Part shown: positions 10,533 to 20,383 of the stretch, in pieces | Layout of the letters: each line of letters begins with the position of its first letter | How positions within the stretch are numbered: the stretch's first letter is position 1 | Assembly: GCA_034698045.1 (NCBI GenBank) | Contig: JAQGAU010000530.1 | Location: 1-26,639, forward strand | Reading direction: 5' to 3' | Origin: Paramacrobiotus richtersi | Taxonomy: Eukaryota; Tardigrada; Eutardigrada; Parachela; Macrobiotidae | Length of the DNA stretch: 26,639 nt | Notes under the pieces: model-generated | What the model was told of the DNA's origin: nothing | The model's input: only the letters and a program-made list of their open reading frames with translations | Database searches by the model: none | Made by a program: the position numbers and the translations under genes

Positions 10533-10690
10533 AATGGCTTGGACAAACCTTTCGAAACACTGCCCGAGAACTTCATGGGAATCTCCAACGGTGTAACCGG
10601 AACTGGACCTTTCATGGCAAAACGTCCCACTGGAACTGGTGCATCCGTATCAATGGCCTCACTCGGATATCAAAATGTTTCTACGAGACG
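10533..10690 (+). other. Possible coding-like fragment, unrecognised
   Basis: The plus-strand frame encodes a Gly/Thr/Ser-rich sequence including GISNGVTGTGPF and TGTGASVSMASLGY, more protein-like in composition than its surroundings. It is followed by a GTAAAT that could be a splice donor. A stop lies just upstream at 10530-10532 and there is no convincing acceptor. It may be a gene remnant, an isolated exon or chance. Confidence 0.2.
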
Positions 10691-12034
10691 TAAATACTGT
10701 ACTTTGATTGTTCTAGCAAGCGCTAAAAATTGTCCTGATTGTGGATTTCAGCTCTGTACATTGCACATGTTCATTTTTGGGCATTAACTTCGAAATTAGA
10801 CAGCTGTGGTCCGAGGCACCTGCGGTGTCGTGAACGTTGACCAAAACAGATTGGAAGCACGTATCTTTATTCGCTACGCTGACGGTCAATAGCATTTCCA
10901 CGCTGCAACTCTGGCGTGGATTAATTGGATTCTGATGTTCTGCCAAAAGTTGTGCAACTCGCTGCGAACATGCTAAACGATGTAGTTTAAAATGCATGTG
11001 CTTGTACAGCAACCCGGCACCATTTCCTATGGGTAGCTAGCAGTATGGTTCCATTCGACACGAGTTAACATTATTATTATTGTGCAAGTGATATTATTGT
11101 GTGTGCAACACAATACAATAAATACAAATACAACAATAACGAAAACCATAAATCATGCGCATAATTTGTCTTGAATTATCATTGTATTGTATTTTTGTTT
11201 ATAGCACGTCGCCGTCTATGTAACTCAGTTTTCTCTGATTTATTTTGGTTCCTAACAATTGCTAGGTGTGAGGATGTGCCATCCGAGTGAGAAGGTACTG
11301 AAGAAGTTGAAGATCGAACCCAGGCGCACGTAGTCGTTAAAACTATGGCTGCATAAGTAACAACGGTAGCGTGTATTGTTGTTTAATGGTTTACCGTCCA
11401 ATGCAACCATTTCGAAAAGCTCAAAACTTCACACACTTTTCTACCTACAGTTTAGACTAAGACTACAAAAGAGCAAGAAGAACAGTGCGGAGCACAGAAA
11501 ACATGTATGCTGTCAGAATTTTATGAGACTGGAACGAAGAGTAGTAATACAACGTAGTAATTTTAAAAGAAACGGCGAACATTTTCCGTTCGTTGATAAG
11601 TAATTGCTTGACGCCTACGCTGCACATCTGAATCGGACTCACATCAATTCTGCAAAATCAAAGATATAATCGGATATATTTCATCTCATGTTGCTTTTTT
11701 CATCTGTTAGAAACGCGCCTGTACTACAGGGCAATCCTGGGATGCCAGAAAACAGTGCGGAGCTACCGTCTGGGTACTGCAGTGCTCGGAAGCGACTTGA
11801 ATTTTTGGATTTGAGTTACTCTACAGTGGACGCTTCAACTTACTAACTTACTAAAAATGATTTTATCAAAATGTGCAAAAGTGTGCATTTAGTGTTTACA
11901 TATTATAATCCACCAGTTAAAATTAATTTTGGCAATTTATACAAAGTAAGTGAATATCATACGTCGGTACAAGGTAGTACAATAACATCAGAGAATGATA
12001 CTCGACACACTACTCACTGTTTTAGCAGGATCAT

Positions 12035-13020
12035 ATGGACGCTGCAAAGTTTACGGATCTTCGGAACTCAAGTCGAAACACCACGTCCATCTGGAACGCA
12101 ACCGGCCCCCCGCCCACAACTTATACCTGGACCCCATGGCTAGGACCAGTCACAGGCATTTCTGTGGCAGCCTTTGTCTTAAACCTGGCCGTCCTCGTCT
12201 TCCACACCTTGCACAAAACGCAAATTACTGCGTTTACCGTATATTTGCTAGGCTTATTTATCGCCAACATTTTATTCTTAAGTGTCGAACAACCAGTCTA
12301 CATCCTAAACGCTTTGTATGGAGTGTTTCCCGGCGGTTATGCGCAACGTATCTATATTTCCAAAGGGTCTTCAGTATCATCTCCGTGATTTCTCATGTCC
12401 TGTTATCGCTTAACCGTTTCTGAGCAATCCAGTTCCCCATATCACACAAACAACGCCATAACAGAAAGGTTTCCATTGGCATATGTGTGAGCATGCTGTT
12501 TTACGTGCACTTGATCCCTTTTCCGGTATTTGTCGTGGAGTTTTTACATCCTGGTGAGCAACGAGGGGGTTGTAACCCAGGCTCGGGATACGGGACTGCC
12601 TGGGGTCGAGCGGGCTATTTCCTCCATCGACCGCTTCCGCTTTTCGTCATAGTACTTCTCTATGTGTATATCATCATTAGGATCCGCAAGCAGAAGAAAC
12701 GCTCAACCGTCAACGTGGGGGTGTTGGTTTCCCGAGCGAATGGGCAACCCGGGTCAACTGGCAATACAACAAGGACGCAAGTCGGTGTAAATAACGGGAT
12801 GCGAAGTGCTACCGGCCAGCAAAGGAAAGTCAAGCCATTCGTCGTATTAACTATGACTTCGATCAGCGTGCTTGTGTGCTGGATTCCCACAGATGTCTAC
12901 TGGTTTGCCCTAATATTCCTGAATACAAGGTTTCCCTATTCTATCTTTAATATCACAACGACCCTGTATTCTTTGCAGATGGTTGTCGATCCTCTCATGT
13001 TTATTTTCAGCTACAGATAG
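12035..13020 (+). pseudogene. Family A receptor paralogue, broken by one deletion and one stop
   Basis: Collinear with the 811-1797 receptor from start to stop: sequons at the N-terminus, TPWLG at the start of TM1, FPGGYA before TM3, a CNPG loop, a basic third loop, CWIP in TM6 and DPLMF in TM7, ending FSYR and a stop exactly where the intact copy ends. Two lesions are visible. About seven bases are missing near 12341-12345, just before the TM3 cysteine, shifting the frame. The TGG that should follow NRF is TGA at 12421-12423. Both halves are otherwise open (12035-12388 and 12487-13020 in their frames), so loss looks recent. It lies 0.8 kb upstream of the gustatory array, same strand. Confidence 0.88.
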
Positions 13021-13439
13021 AAGATTGTGCAGTCTTTACATCTGGAAAACACTTGTTTGTTTTGCTAATCAACTAAAAAACAACAAGAATCGGTAAACCC
13101 TGTTGCTGCCAAGCAGCAGTGTCCAAGGAATCGAAAAACAAAATCAAGCAAACTGAACAAACCAAAGCGATTTGAAACGTACAACATCTGCCAGATTTAC
13201 GGTTTGCGGAGAGAAACGGAAAAAACGTTGCCTTTCCACATTTCAGGATCTCAGAAATATACTTTTAAATGCTTTCGAAACCGAATGTCCTTTCAGTCTC
13301 ATCGCAAACGTTGTTTCACCAGTTTTCTTCGCCTGTCTCTTGGATCCCTGTCGCTGTGCGGAGATCGTACTGTTCCGCGAGGTTCCGAAAGATCACCAAT
13401 CCAGCTAGATACTCGACAACGTTGAATTTTGTTTTTGTT
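13021..13439 (+). repeat. Outer upstream duplication block, array copy 1
   Basis: From about 13180 the sequence is recognisably similar to the region from about 18370, for example a TCCTTTCAGTC patch followed by a TTTCTTCGCCT-like patch and a CGCTGTGC patch. It is part of a duplicated segment upstream of array copies 1 and 3. Short ORFs here (78, 73 and 118 codons) follow the duplication and do not resemble known proteins. Confidence 0.55.
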
Positions 13440-13823
13440 ACCATTTTATGTACAGCCACAAGGCGTACGTTATTAACGCTTAAGGCGAAGGTTAAAGTGT
13501 TTGCTCTCGTCTTTGCGGAATGCCCTGTTTGGGCGTCGCAATACAATAAGACCAACCGGAAACTTATTACCAGCTCGCATTCTAGGGAGACTTACGTAGC
13601 TTCACCGGTAATCCCACAGATGTGATCTCAGCAAACGCAGCAACGCTCTGTAAATGCCGCACCTTGTTTGCTATCCAAGGTAGAGTGCTTCCCTGCGCAA
13701 GACAAGTTTTCCATTCTAGTATATGTAGCCCTCTAACTCGACAGCAGATTCAAGGCTATAGTTTACAGGAGTTCGCGATCTTCGGAGCTAGATGACAGGC
13801 ACAGCTACTCTGGATGCACAAAA
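13440..13823 (+). repeat. Shared upstream block of gustatory-like copy 1
   Basis: Resembles 15770-16136 and 18640-19028, the DNA directly upstream of the other two copies. Shared landmarks, in order, are a CGTTATTAACGCTT segment (copies 1 and 2), a TTTGGGCGTCGCAATA-like segment, an AGCTCGCATTC segment, a TGTTTGCATCCA-like segment and a GCCTGCGCAA-like segment. Probably promoter plus 5' flank carried along in each duplication. Confidence 0.7.
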
Positions 13824-15197
13824 ATGATCACAGAAACCGATGATAAATTCCTTTATCGTATTCTGAAACCTCTCGAGTTTATTCTGTTTATAACGGCATC
13901 CTATCCAGGTCGAGAATTTACATTGCGCTCATTCTGCATTTCAAGTATACTATGGGCAATCTGGGCTGCCTTTATCTGGTCTGGCTTGGTGACCTTAAGT
14001 GCGCTCACCATTGCATACCAAATCTTCAGCCACAGCGGCATATACACGGTGCTCGAAATGGTCGACTCGGTTTGTTTTTCTTTATCATTTGTCAGTCAGC
14101 CAATCATGACCTTTTTTATTGCCGCGCGGTTTGGAAAATTGACGGCTTTAGTCGAAAAATCTTCGCCGATATTTTATCGCTACCTCAGGCAGAGAAGCAG
14201 CCGGTACGCTGTTATCGTTATTGTCGTCATGTTCATGACACTTGGCTTAATATTACCGATTGGTTCGGCTATCGCTGAAGCGGGGCCCAATGGTGTAGGA
14301 ATGGATATCGCAAAAGGAAATATCAAACATTTTAAAGGTCGATCTGAACTGCACATACAGGTTTATGTCGATCCTAGAAATCATCGGAGAGTACTGCACT
14401 TGGGGCACTGGTGCTGGGTTGGCCTTTCCGGCTGTCGTTGCCGTGATTTGCGGGTTATGCATTGAGCAGATTACGACACAGTTCTTGGTTGTTGGTATGC
14501 AAAACAAACCCGGGTTTGTTGACGGTGTGGTGTTTGATTATCGTACTACCGGGCGGATTGTTGAAGAGATGGATGATTTGATGGGGAACTTCCTGCTCTT
14601 AGCATACAGCTACGAGTTTTTCGCACTTGTCTACAATGTTAGCTATCTCCGAGGAGGCGTTGTGATGATTATTGGCGGTGCTGCTGGTGTGGCGTTTTTT
14701 GTACTGCAAACTGCTTGCTTTGTCTACTTGAGTGATAAGGTTAGTGCTGCGTAATAAAACTAGAACGGTGTACGTAACATGCAGGATCGCTTCGTAGCTA
14801 TCAATTCCTAGAAAAACTCATTATTTTCAATCATTTAGGTTCAGTGCTTCATGACTACTTTCCGCCGGCTGCTCCAAGACGGAGAACCTTCACGGGAAAC
14901 GAAAGAACACATACAACTGCTGGCTAACATGCAGGCCAATCCGGCTGTTCTTGGTCTTGGGTCGTTTGCAAACCTCAATCGCCACACGGTTGTGTCGGTA
15001 AGCGCCAGTGCACCTTCGGTGCCAGCAAGTGTTTGTCAGCCAGTCGAGACATTCTTATGTTGCAGATGCTTGGTTTGTTGCTGACCTATGTGCTGTTGTC
15101 GTACGACAAAAGCGACAGAAGCCGCATTCCAGTAATGCTGAACGGGAGACCAGAAACTGGATCAGTTTGTGACTGCAATCGCACATGCTTTCCATAA
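13824..15197 (+). pseudogene. Gustatory-receptor-like 7TM gene, copy 1 (one extra base in exon 1)
   Basis: Exons 13824-14739, 14839-14997 and 15066-15197, matching copy 2 exon for exon (916, 159 and 132 bases against 915, 159 and 132). The one-base excess is an extra A in the AAAA run at 14312-14315, where copy 2 has AAA; it shifts the frame after GVGMDIAK. In the shifted frame the rest of exon 1 is open and collinear with copy 2. Introns of 99 and 68 bases keep GT-AG ends and phase 0. The TM7 exon reads LLLTYVLLSY and the tail ends CDCNRTCFP. By eye about three quarters of residues match copy 2. With a single homopolymer lesion, this could be a sequencing or assembly error, a young null allele, or an intact gene in other individuals. 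Confidence 0.85.
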
Positions 15198-15769
15198 AAC
15201 TGAATTCGCAGAGACTCGACGACTTACTAATAGTCCTTTATTGATAGCTTTGCAAACTATAAGGAATCGGTGTTCAGCACGGTGCAGGAAAGTCGAAAGG
15301 GCATAGCCGGAAACCTGTCTGGATAAATTTTTCTACCGAAAGTGTCTTTGCGGAACGGCAACCCTGCCCTGCAGGGAATGTTTACAAAGATTTTAAAATG
15401 GACAGAAGTTGATCTTCTATCCTAAGAATTGGCAAAGCAAGGCCATGGCTTTTGCGAAGAGTGACTAACCGCCAGACCCATAAAACTTCGAAATCTATAC
15501 CAGGGCGTTCAATTTTTTTTAATGATTGAAAGCGCGTTAGGAATTTGTACATTACGAAAACATTAGTGATAAACAAACCCGGTTAGTAGGACGCCGGTTA
15601 GTAACCGGCGTCCTAATATCTGCGCCTTACCATATTCAAAGCCTTTGCGACCGGATACACCCAGTATTACACATTACACATCCCAGTCCATCATACTGTA
15701 CTGTAGTTGTGTCATTTTCGACATCTGTGAATACTTATCTTGTCGACATTAAATTATGACCCATCACAA
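15198..15769. other. Spacer between gustatory-like copies 1 and 2
   Basis: The first ~170 bases downstream of copy 1 resemble the DNA downstream of copy 3 (both contain a GCGGAACGGCA(A/G)CCCTGCCCT segment, near 15351 and 20554). The rest is unremarkable apart from the palindrome at 15587-15615. A 64-codon minus-strand ORF (15382-15576) has no recognisable feature. Confidence 0.5.
15587..15615. repeat. Near-perfect 29-base palindrome
   Basis: Fourteen bases TAGGACGCCGGTTA (15587-15600), one spacer G, then the exact reverse complement (15602-15615). The core CCGGTTAGTA also occurs once more immediately to the left, so the structure may have grown by local duplication. Confidence 0.85.
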
Positions 15770-16136
15770 CCAGGTGAACGTTATTAACGCTTTAGTTGGC
15801 GGTTATGGTCTGGTGAGTGCTTTCGCCCTCTTCTATGCGGACTGCACTGTTTGGACTTTGCAATAAGCCATGTTAAACTGGGGACTCATTCCCAGTTCGC
15901 ATTCTGTAGAGATCTAGCCTCGCTGATATTCCCACTGGGATGATCTCTGTAAATCCACCAACCCTCTGTAAATGTTGCACCTTGTTTGCCATCCACTGGG
16001 GAGTGCTTGCATGCGCAGAATAAGTTTGCCATTTCAATACAGTTTTCCTACTTGTCGTAGAGCCTAGGATATATTTTTCTGGAGTCTGCGATCGCGTAAC
16101 ATAGGTGGCAGGCATAGGTATTCTGTATGAACGAAA
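15770..16136 (+). repeat. Shared upstream block of gustatory-like copy 2
   Basis: Related to the blocks before copies 1 and 3 and to 26040-26230. It carries AACGTTATTAACGCTTTAG, also present before copy 1, and a GGACTGCACTGTTTGGAC-like segment closest to the one near 26090. Confidence 0.7.
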
Positions 16137-17542
16137 ATGATGCCAGAAACCGATGACAAATTCCTGTCTATTATCTTAACACCTTTCGAGTTTATTCTGT
16201 TTATCACGGCATCCTTTCCAGGCCGAAAATTTACGTTGCGCTCGTTCCACATTTTAAGTGTGCTATGGGCATTCTGGGCTGCGTTTGTTTGGTCCGGCTT
16301 GGCGACCTTAATTGTGCTCACCATAGTTTATAAAATCCTTAACGAAAGCGGCATGCATACTGTACCAGAAATGGTTAACTCGGCTTGTTTTTCTTTGTCA
16401 TTTGTCAGTCAGCCAATCATGACCTTTTTAATTGCCGCCCGGTTTGGAAAATTGACGGCCTTAGTTGATAAATCTACGCCGATATTTAATAGCTACCTCG
16501 GGCAAAGAAGCAGCCGGTTCGCTGTTATCGTAATTGTCTTTGTTTTCCTGACTCTGGGCGCTATCCTACCAATTGTTTCGGCTAACACCGAAGCTGGACC
16601 CAGTGGCGTAGGAATGGATATTGCAAAGGAAATATCAACTATTTTTGCAGTCGATCAGAAAATCTCATACATGTTTATGTCGATTTTGGAAATCATCGGA
16701 GAGTATTGCATTTGGGGTACTGGCGCTGCTTTGGCCTTTCTGGCTGTTGTTGCAGTGATCTGTGGATTATGTATTCAGCAGATTATAGCACAACTCTCAA
16801 GCGCTGATATACAAAACAGCCCGGAAGTCATTAACAGCATTCTGCGTGATTATCGGACCATGGGACGAATTGTTGAAGAGATTGATGATTTGATGGGGAC
16901 GTTCCTGCTCTTGGCTTATAGCTATGAACTTGTCACACTTGTGTACACTGTTAGCTATCTCCGAGGAGACGGTGTCATGATTGTTGGAGGTTGTGCTGGT
17001 GTTGGGTTTTTTGTTTTACAGACTGCTTCTTTTGTCTACCTGAGTGATAAGGTTTGTGTTATATAGCAAATATGCTGCAGTTCCTCATCAGCGTAACATG
17101 CAGAATCGCATATGTAAATACAAAATAAAATGTAATTGTTAAATGCATCTAACAATGATTTTGCATTCTTTAGGTTGAATGTTTCATGACTGCTTTCAGC
17201 CGGCTGCTTCAGGACGGGGAGCCCTCAAGCCTAACGAAAGAATACATACAGTTGCTGGCTAACATCCAGGCCAATCCTGCTGTTCTCACTCTTGGTTCTT
17301 GTGCGAAGCTTAATCGCCAAACGATTGTGTCGGTAAGTGAAATCCGGGCTTCGGTGCTAGCAAGCGTTAACCATCTGTCAGTTTAGAAATCTTGTATTAT
17401 GATGTTGCAGATGCTTGGTTTGCTGTTGACCTATGTGTTGTTGACCTACGAGAAAAGCGACAGAAGCCGCAATCCCCTAACGATGAGCGGGAGATCAGAA
17501 ATTGGATCGGTTTGTGATTGCAATGCCACATGCTTTCAGTGA
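16137..17542 (+). CDS. Gustatory-receptor-like 7TM protein, copy 2 (intact, 401 aa)
   Basis: Probable chemosensory membrane protein of the invertebrate gustatory-receptor superfamily (ligand-gated, inverted 7TM topology in insects). Exons are 16137-17051, 17174-17332 and 17411-17542; both introns (122 and 78 bases) are GT-AG and phase 0. Hydrophobic segments lie near 38-66, 80-102, 127-149, 192-218, 252-275, 278-302 and 359-374. The best family evidence is the C-terminus: a cytosolic loop with IQLLANIQANP, then LNRQT, then the TM7 exon LLLTYVLLTYE, a variant of the family's TYhhhhhQF motif, with the last exon starting at a phase-0 intron as in insect genes. Unlike typical members it has a 30-residue tail ending CDCNATCFQ. 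No signal peptide is seen. The start is the first ATG of the frame and matches copy 1. Family assignment is likely rather than certain; it could be a related tardigrade-type 7TM family. Confidence 0.85.
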
Positions 17543-18639
17543 AACTGAGTTGGATGGATTTCGGCTTACTATTGGTTGTTTGTAGTGTATTGCGGCGTCA
17601 TAATACTTTAATAGTTATGACCGCTCGCCATTGAGCCAAACACGAACTGACTGTCAACACAACAGTAACCATAGGACACTATGTAGCACAGTTGCTAAGA
17701 CCATTCGGACATGGAGATTATCTATATAATCTCGAGACTGCCATAATTATACCACATTGTTTGAGTGGAATTAGCTTTGCAAGTCGGAAGACAAGGTTCA
17801 CTACGCTTGAGGAAATACACAAGGGCATTATGCGTACATACGCTTTCATAAATCATAAAGTACTATGTTATTGCGAAGCACAGAACGACGGACACAGTAA
17901 GCTAATCGATTCAGCAGGTGTTCTCCTTTGGAACACTGTTGTCCCAAAATTTGACGTACTGGTATGATCTTCACAAACGGTGACAAACCTGAACCATGTA
18001 ACACGGCATTGTCATCCTCTAGCTCTCTCCTAGCGCATCTGATGTCAGTCAGAGGCCCTACAGACTATACAGTGTGACAGTGTCATGAAGCATACAGTAA
18101 TTCGGCCATGGACAATAAACCAAATCAAAAAATGGCTTTGCGACTTCATAATTTCAACAGCGCAATTAACGCATTGTTGGTGGGCGAGAAACTGCCGACG
18201 AAACGGCTTGTCATCCAAGACTTAATTCGAACATTAAAACAAGCAAACCTCCCGTCATTTTTATTAATCTTATGTCACAAGAGAGGATAACCCGGTTTTC
18301 CGGGTCTTCGGCATCTGCTCTTAAAAGAGAACTAAAAAAACCTTACCGAACAAAAAGGAAAACACACAAGATCTGCAAGGTTTATACTTTGCAGAGAAAA
18401 TTATAACACACCCTTCAGACACACATAATTTCACCGATAAGCTTCTGAATGATTTCGAAACAGTCCTTTCAGTCCCATACCCAACGCTGCTTTGCCAGTT
18501 TCCTTCGCCTCTATCGCTTCGGTCTTCGTCGCTGTGCCGAGACTGTACTTTCGCTGTGCCGAGATTTCGCCAGATTCCGAAAAAACACTAGTTCAGTCAA
18601 ATCTGCGAGTAGGTTGTATGTAGTTTGCTTTTGCTCGAA
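17543..18639. other. Spacer between gustatory-like copies 2 and 3
   Basis: Holds a 91-codon ORF (17692-17967, plus) and a 60-codon ORF (18108-18290, plus) with no recognisable domain. Perfect small hairpins lie at 17714-17733 (8-bp stem GAGATTAT, loop CTAT) and 18290-18305 (6-bp stem ACCCGG, loop TTTT). From about 18370 the sequence resembles the outer upstream block of copy 1. Confidence 0.45.
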
Positions 18640-19028
18640 AGTTTGCATAACCACAACGCGTTCGTTTTTAAAGCTAAAGGCGACGGTTAGGGTCGGGTGA
18701 GTGCTGCAGCTCTCACCTTTACGGAATGAATGGTTTGGACGTCGCAATAAAATATATTAAACTGGAAACTCGATACCAGCTCGCATTCCGAGAAGACCTA
18801 CAGTATATAGCTTCGCCTCTCTTCCCACTGGTATGATTTCTGCAAAAACATCAGCTCTGTCTAAAGTCGCTCCATGTTTGTCATCCAAGGTTGAATGCTT
18901 GCCTGCGCAAAACAAGCTTGCCGTTCGAGTACACATATCTAACTTGACAGCAGAGTTTAAGTAAGCGCTTTCAGGAGCCCGAATCGTGCACGCTAGATGA
19001 AACCTACAGCTATTTTGTATCCACAAAA
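18640..19028 (+). repeat. Shared upstream block of gustatory-like copy 3
   Basis: Aligns by eye with the blocks before copies 1 and 2: a GGTTAGGGTCGG-like start, TTTGGACGTCGCAATAAA, CCAGCTCGCATTC, TTTGTCATCCAAGG and GCCTGCGCAA segments in the same order. It is closest to copy 1, with which it also shares the outer upstream block. Confidence 0.7.
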
Positions 19029-20383
19029 CTGAACTCAGAAAACGGTGATGAATTCCTTTCTAGTATTCTGATACCACTCGAGCTCATTCTGTTTATCACA
19101 CCGTCTTCTCCAGGCCGGAAATTTACACTGCGCTCATTCCGCATGTCAAGTATACTATGGGCAATCTGGGCTGCGTTTGTCTGGTCTGCCTTGGTGACCT
19201 TAAATGTACACACGATAGCATACAAAATCCTCAGCCACAGTGGCATGCAGACTGTTCCAGAAATGGTCGACTCGGCTTGTTGTTCTTTGTCATTTGTCAG
19301 TCAGCCAGTCATGACCTTCTTAATTGCCGCGCGGTTCGGAACAGTGACGGCCTTAGTTGATAAATTATCGGCGATACTTATTTCGCTACCGGAGAGTGAG
19401 AGAGAAAAGTCGGGATCGTAACTTCGTTATAGTTGGCGTTTTCCTGACACTGGTCGTTGTACCAACTGTTTCGGATAACGCAGAGCCGGTGTAGGATATC
19501 GCGAAACAGATATCATACATTTTAACAGCTGATATGAACACCAGATACAAGTTAATGTCTATTCTGGAAATCATCGGAGGGTACGGCACTTGGAGCACGA
19601 GCGCTGGTTTGGCCTTTCGGGCTGTCGTTGCAGTGGTGCGCGGATTATGCATCGAGCAGATTACGACACAGTTCTTCGAACTTGATGTCCAAAATAGACC
19701 TGGATTTATTGACGGCGTTGTGCGTGATTACCGTGCTGTCGGACGAATTGTCCAAAAGAAGGATGATTTAATGGGGAATTTCCTGCTCGTGGCGCATAGC
19801 TATGAATTTATCGCACTTGTCCACAATGTTAGCTTTCTCCGAGGAGACGTTGTGATGGTTGTTGGAGCTAGGTGGTGCCGGTGATGCGTTTTTTGTATTG
19901 CAGACCGCTTGCTTTGTCTATTTGAGTGATAAGATTTGTGTTTCCTAGCTAAATACACTGCTTCTTCATCAATGCAACACGCAAAACTGCACAATAAATA
20001 TTAAACGCTTATGGCCATGATTTTGCGTTCTTTAGTTCAAGTGTTTCATGACAGCTTTCAGCCGGCTGCTCCAAGACGGGGAACTATCACGGCAAACGAA
20101 GAATACATTCTGTTGCTTGTTAACCTGTCGCAGTCTTGATTGTTGTGTGAAACTGAATCGCCAAACGATTGTGTCGGTAAGTGCAATTAGGGCATCGGTT
20201 CTGACGCGTGTTTGTCACCACTCAGCAGGCGGAGACATTCTTATGTTGCAGATGCTTGGTCTGTTGCTGGCTTATGTTTTGCTGTCGCACGAGAAGAGTG
20301 ACAGAAACGGCATTCCGGTAACCATGAGCGGGAAATCTGAAACTGCATCACTTTGCAACTGCAGTGACTGCTACAGCCAATGA
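19029..20383 (+). pseudogene. Gustatory-receptor-like gene, copy 3 (decayed)
   Basis: Homologous to copies 1 and 2 across all three exons but clearly dead. The start codon position reads CTG (19029-19031). Frame is kept through FVSQPVMTFLIAARF, then several indels occur near 19380-19500, another near 19868, and others in exon 2 (20036-20176, 141 bases against 159). The first donor GT is AT after LSDK, and a base is lost at the start of exon 2. The final TM7 exon (20252-20383, exactly 132 bases) remains open: LLLAYVLLSHEKSD with the tail ending in CNCSDCYSQ. The TY motif has become AY. Decay is far more advanced than in copy 1. Confidence 0.88.

Larger units (their letters stand above)
9622..12034. 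other. Long intergenic stretch without a supported gene
   Basis: Short ORFs throughout, the longest about 99 codons (10713-11012, minus), with no recognisable domain. A possible AATAAA signal lies near 9985. A tandem ATTTCATGC-type repeat lies at about 10273-10315, and an AT-rich segment with imperfect inverted repeats lies near 11066-11200. A coding-like patch near 10533-10690 is listed separately. A 13-base direct repeat AACAGTGCGGAGC occurs near 11482 and 11753. Confidence 0.4.

Noticed and set aside
11290-11340. tRNA or tRNA-derived SINE on the minus strand (GGGTTCGATC looks like a B box)
   Set aside because: No matching A box, no acceptor stem and the T-arm flanks do not pair.
18108-18305. 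Small 60-aa gene followed by a terminator-like hairpin
   Set aside because: A bacterial-style reading is out of place in an intron-bearing genome; the ORF has no relatives in the window and the hairpin is only six pairs.
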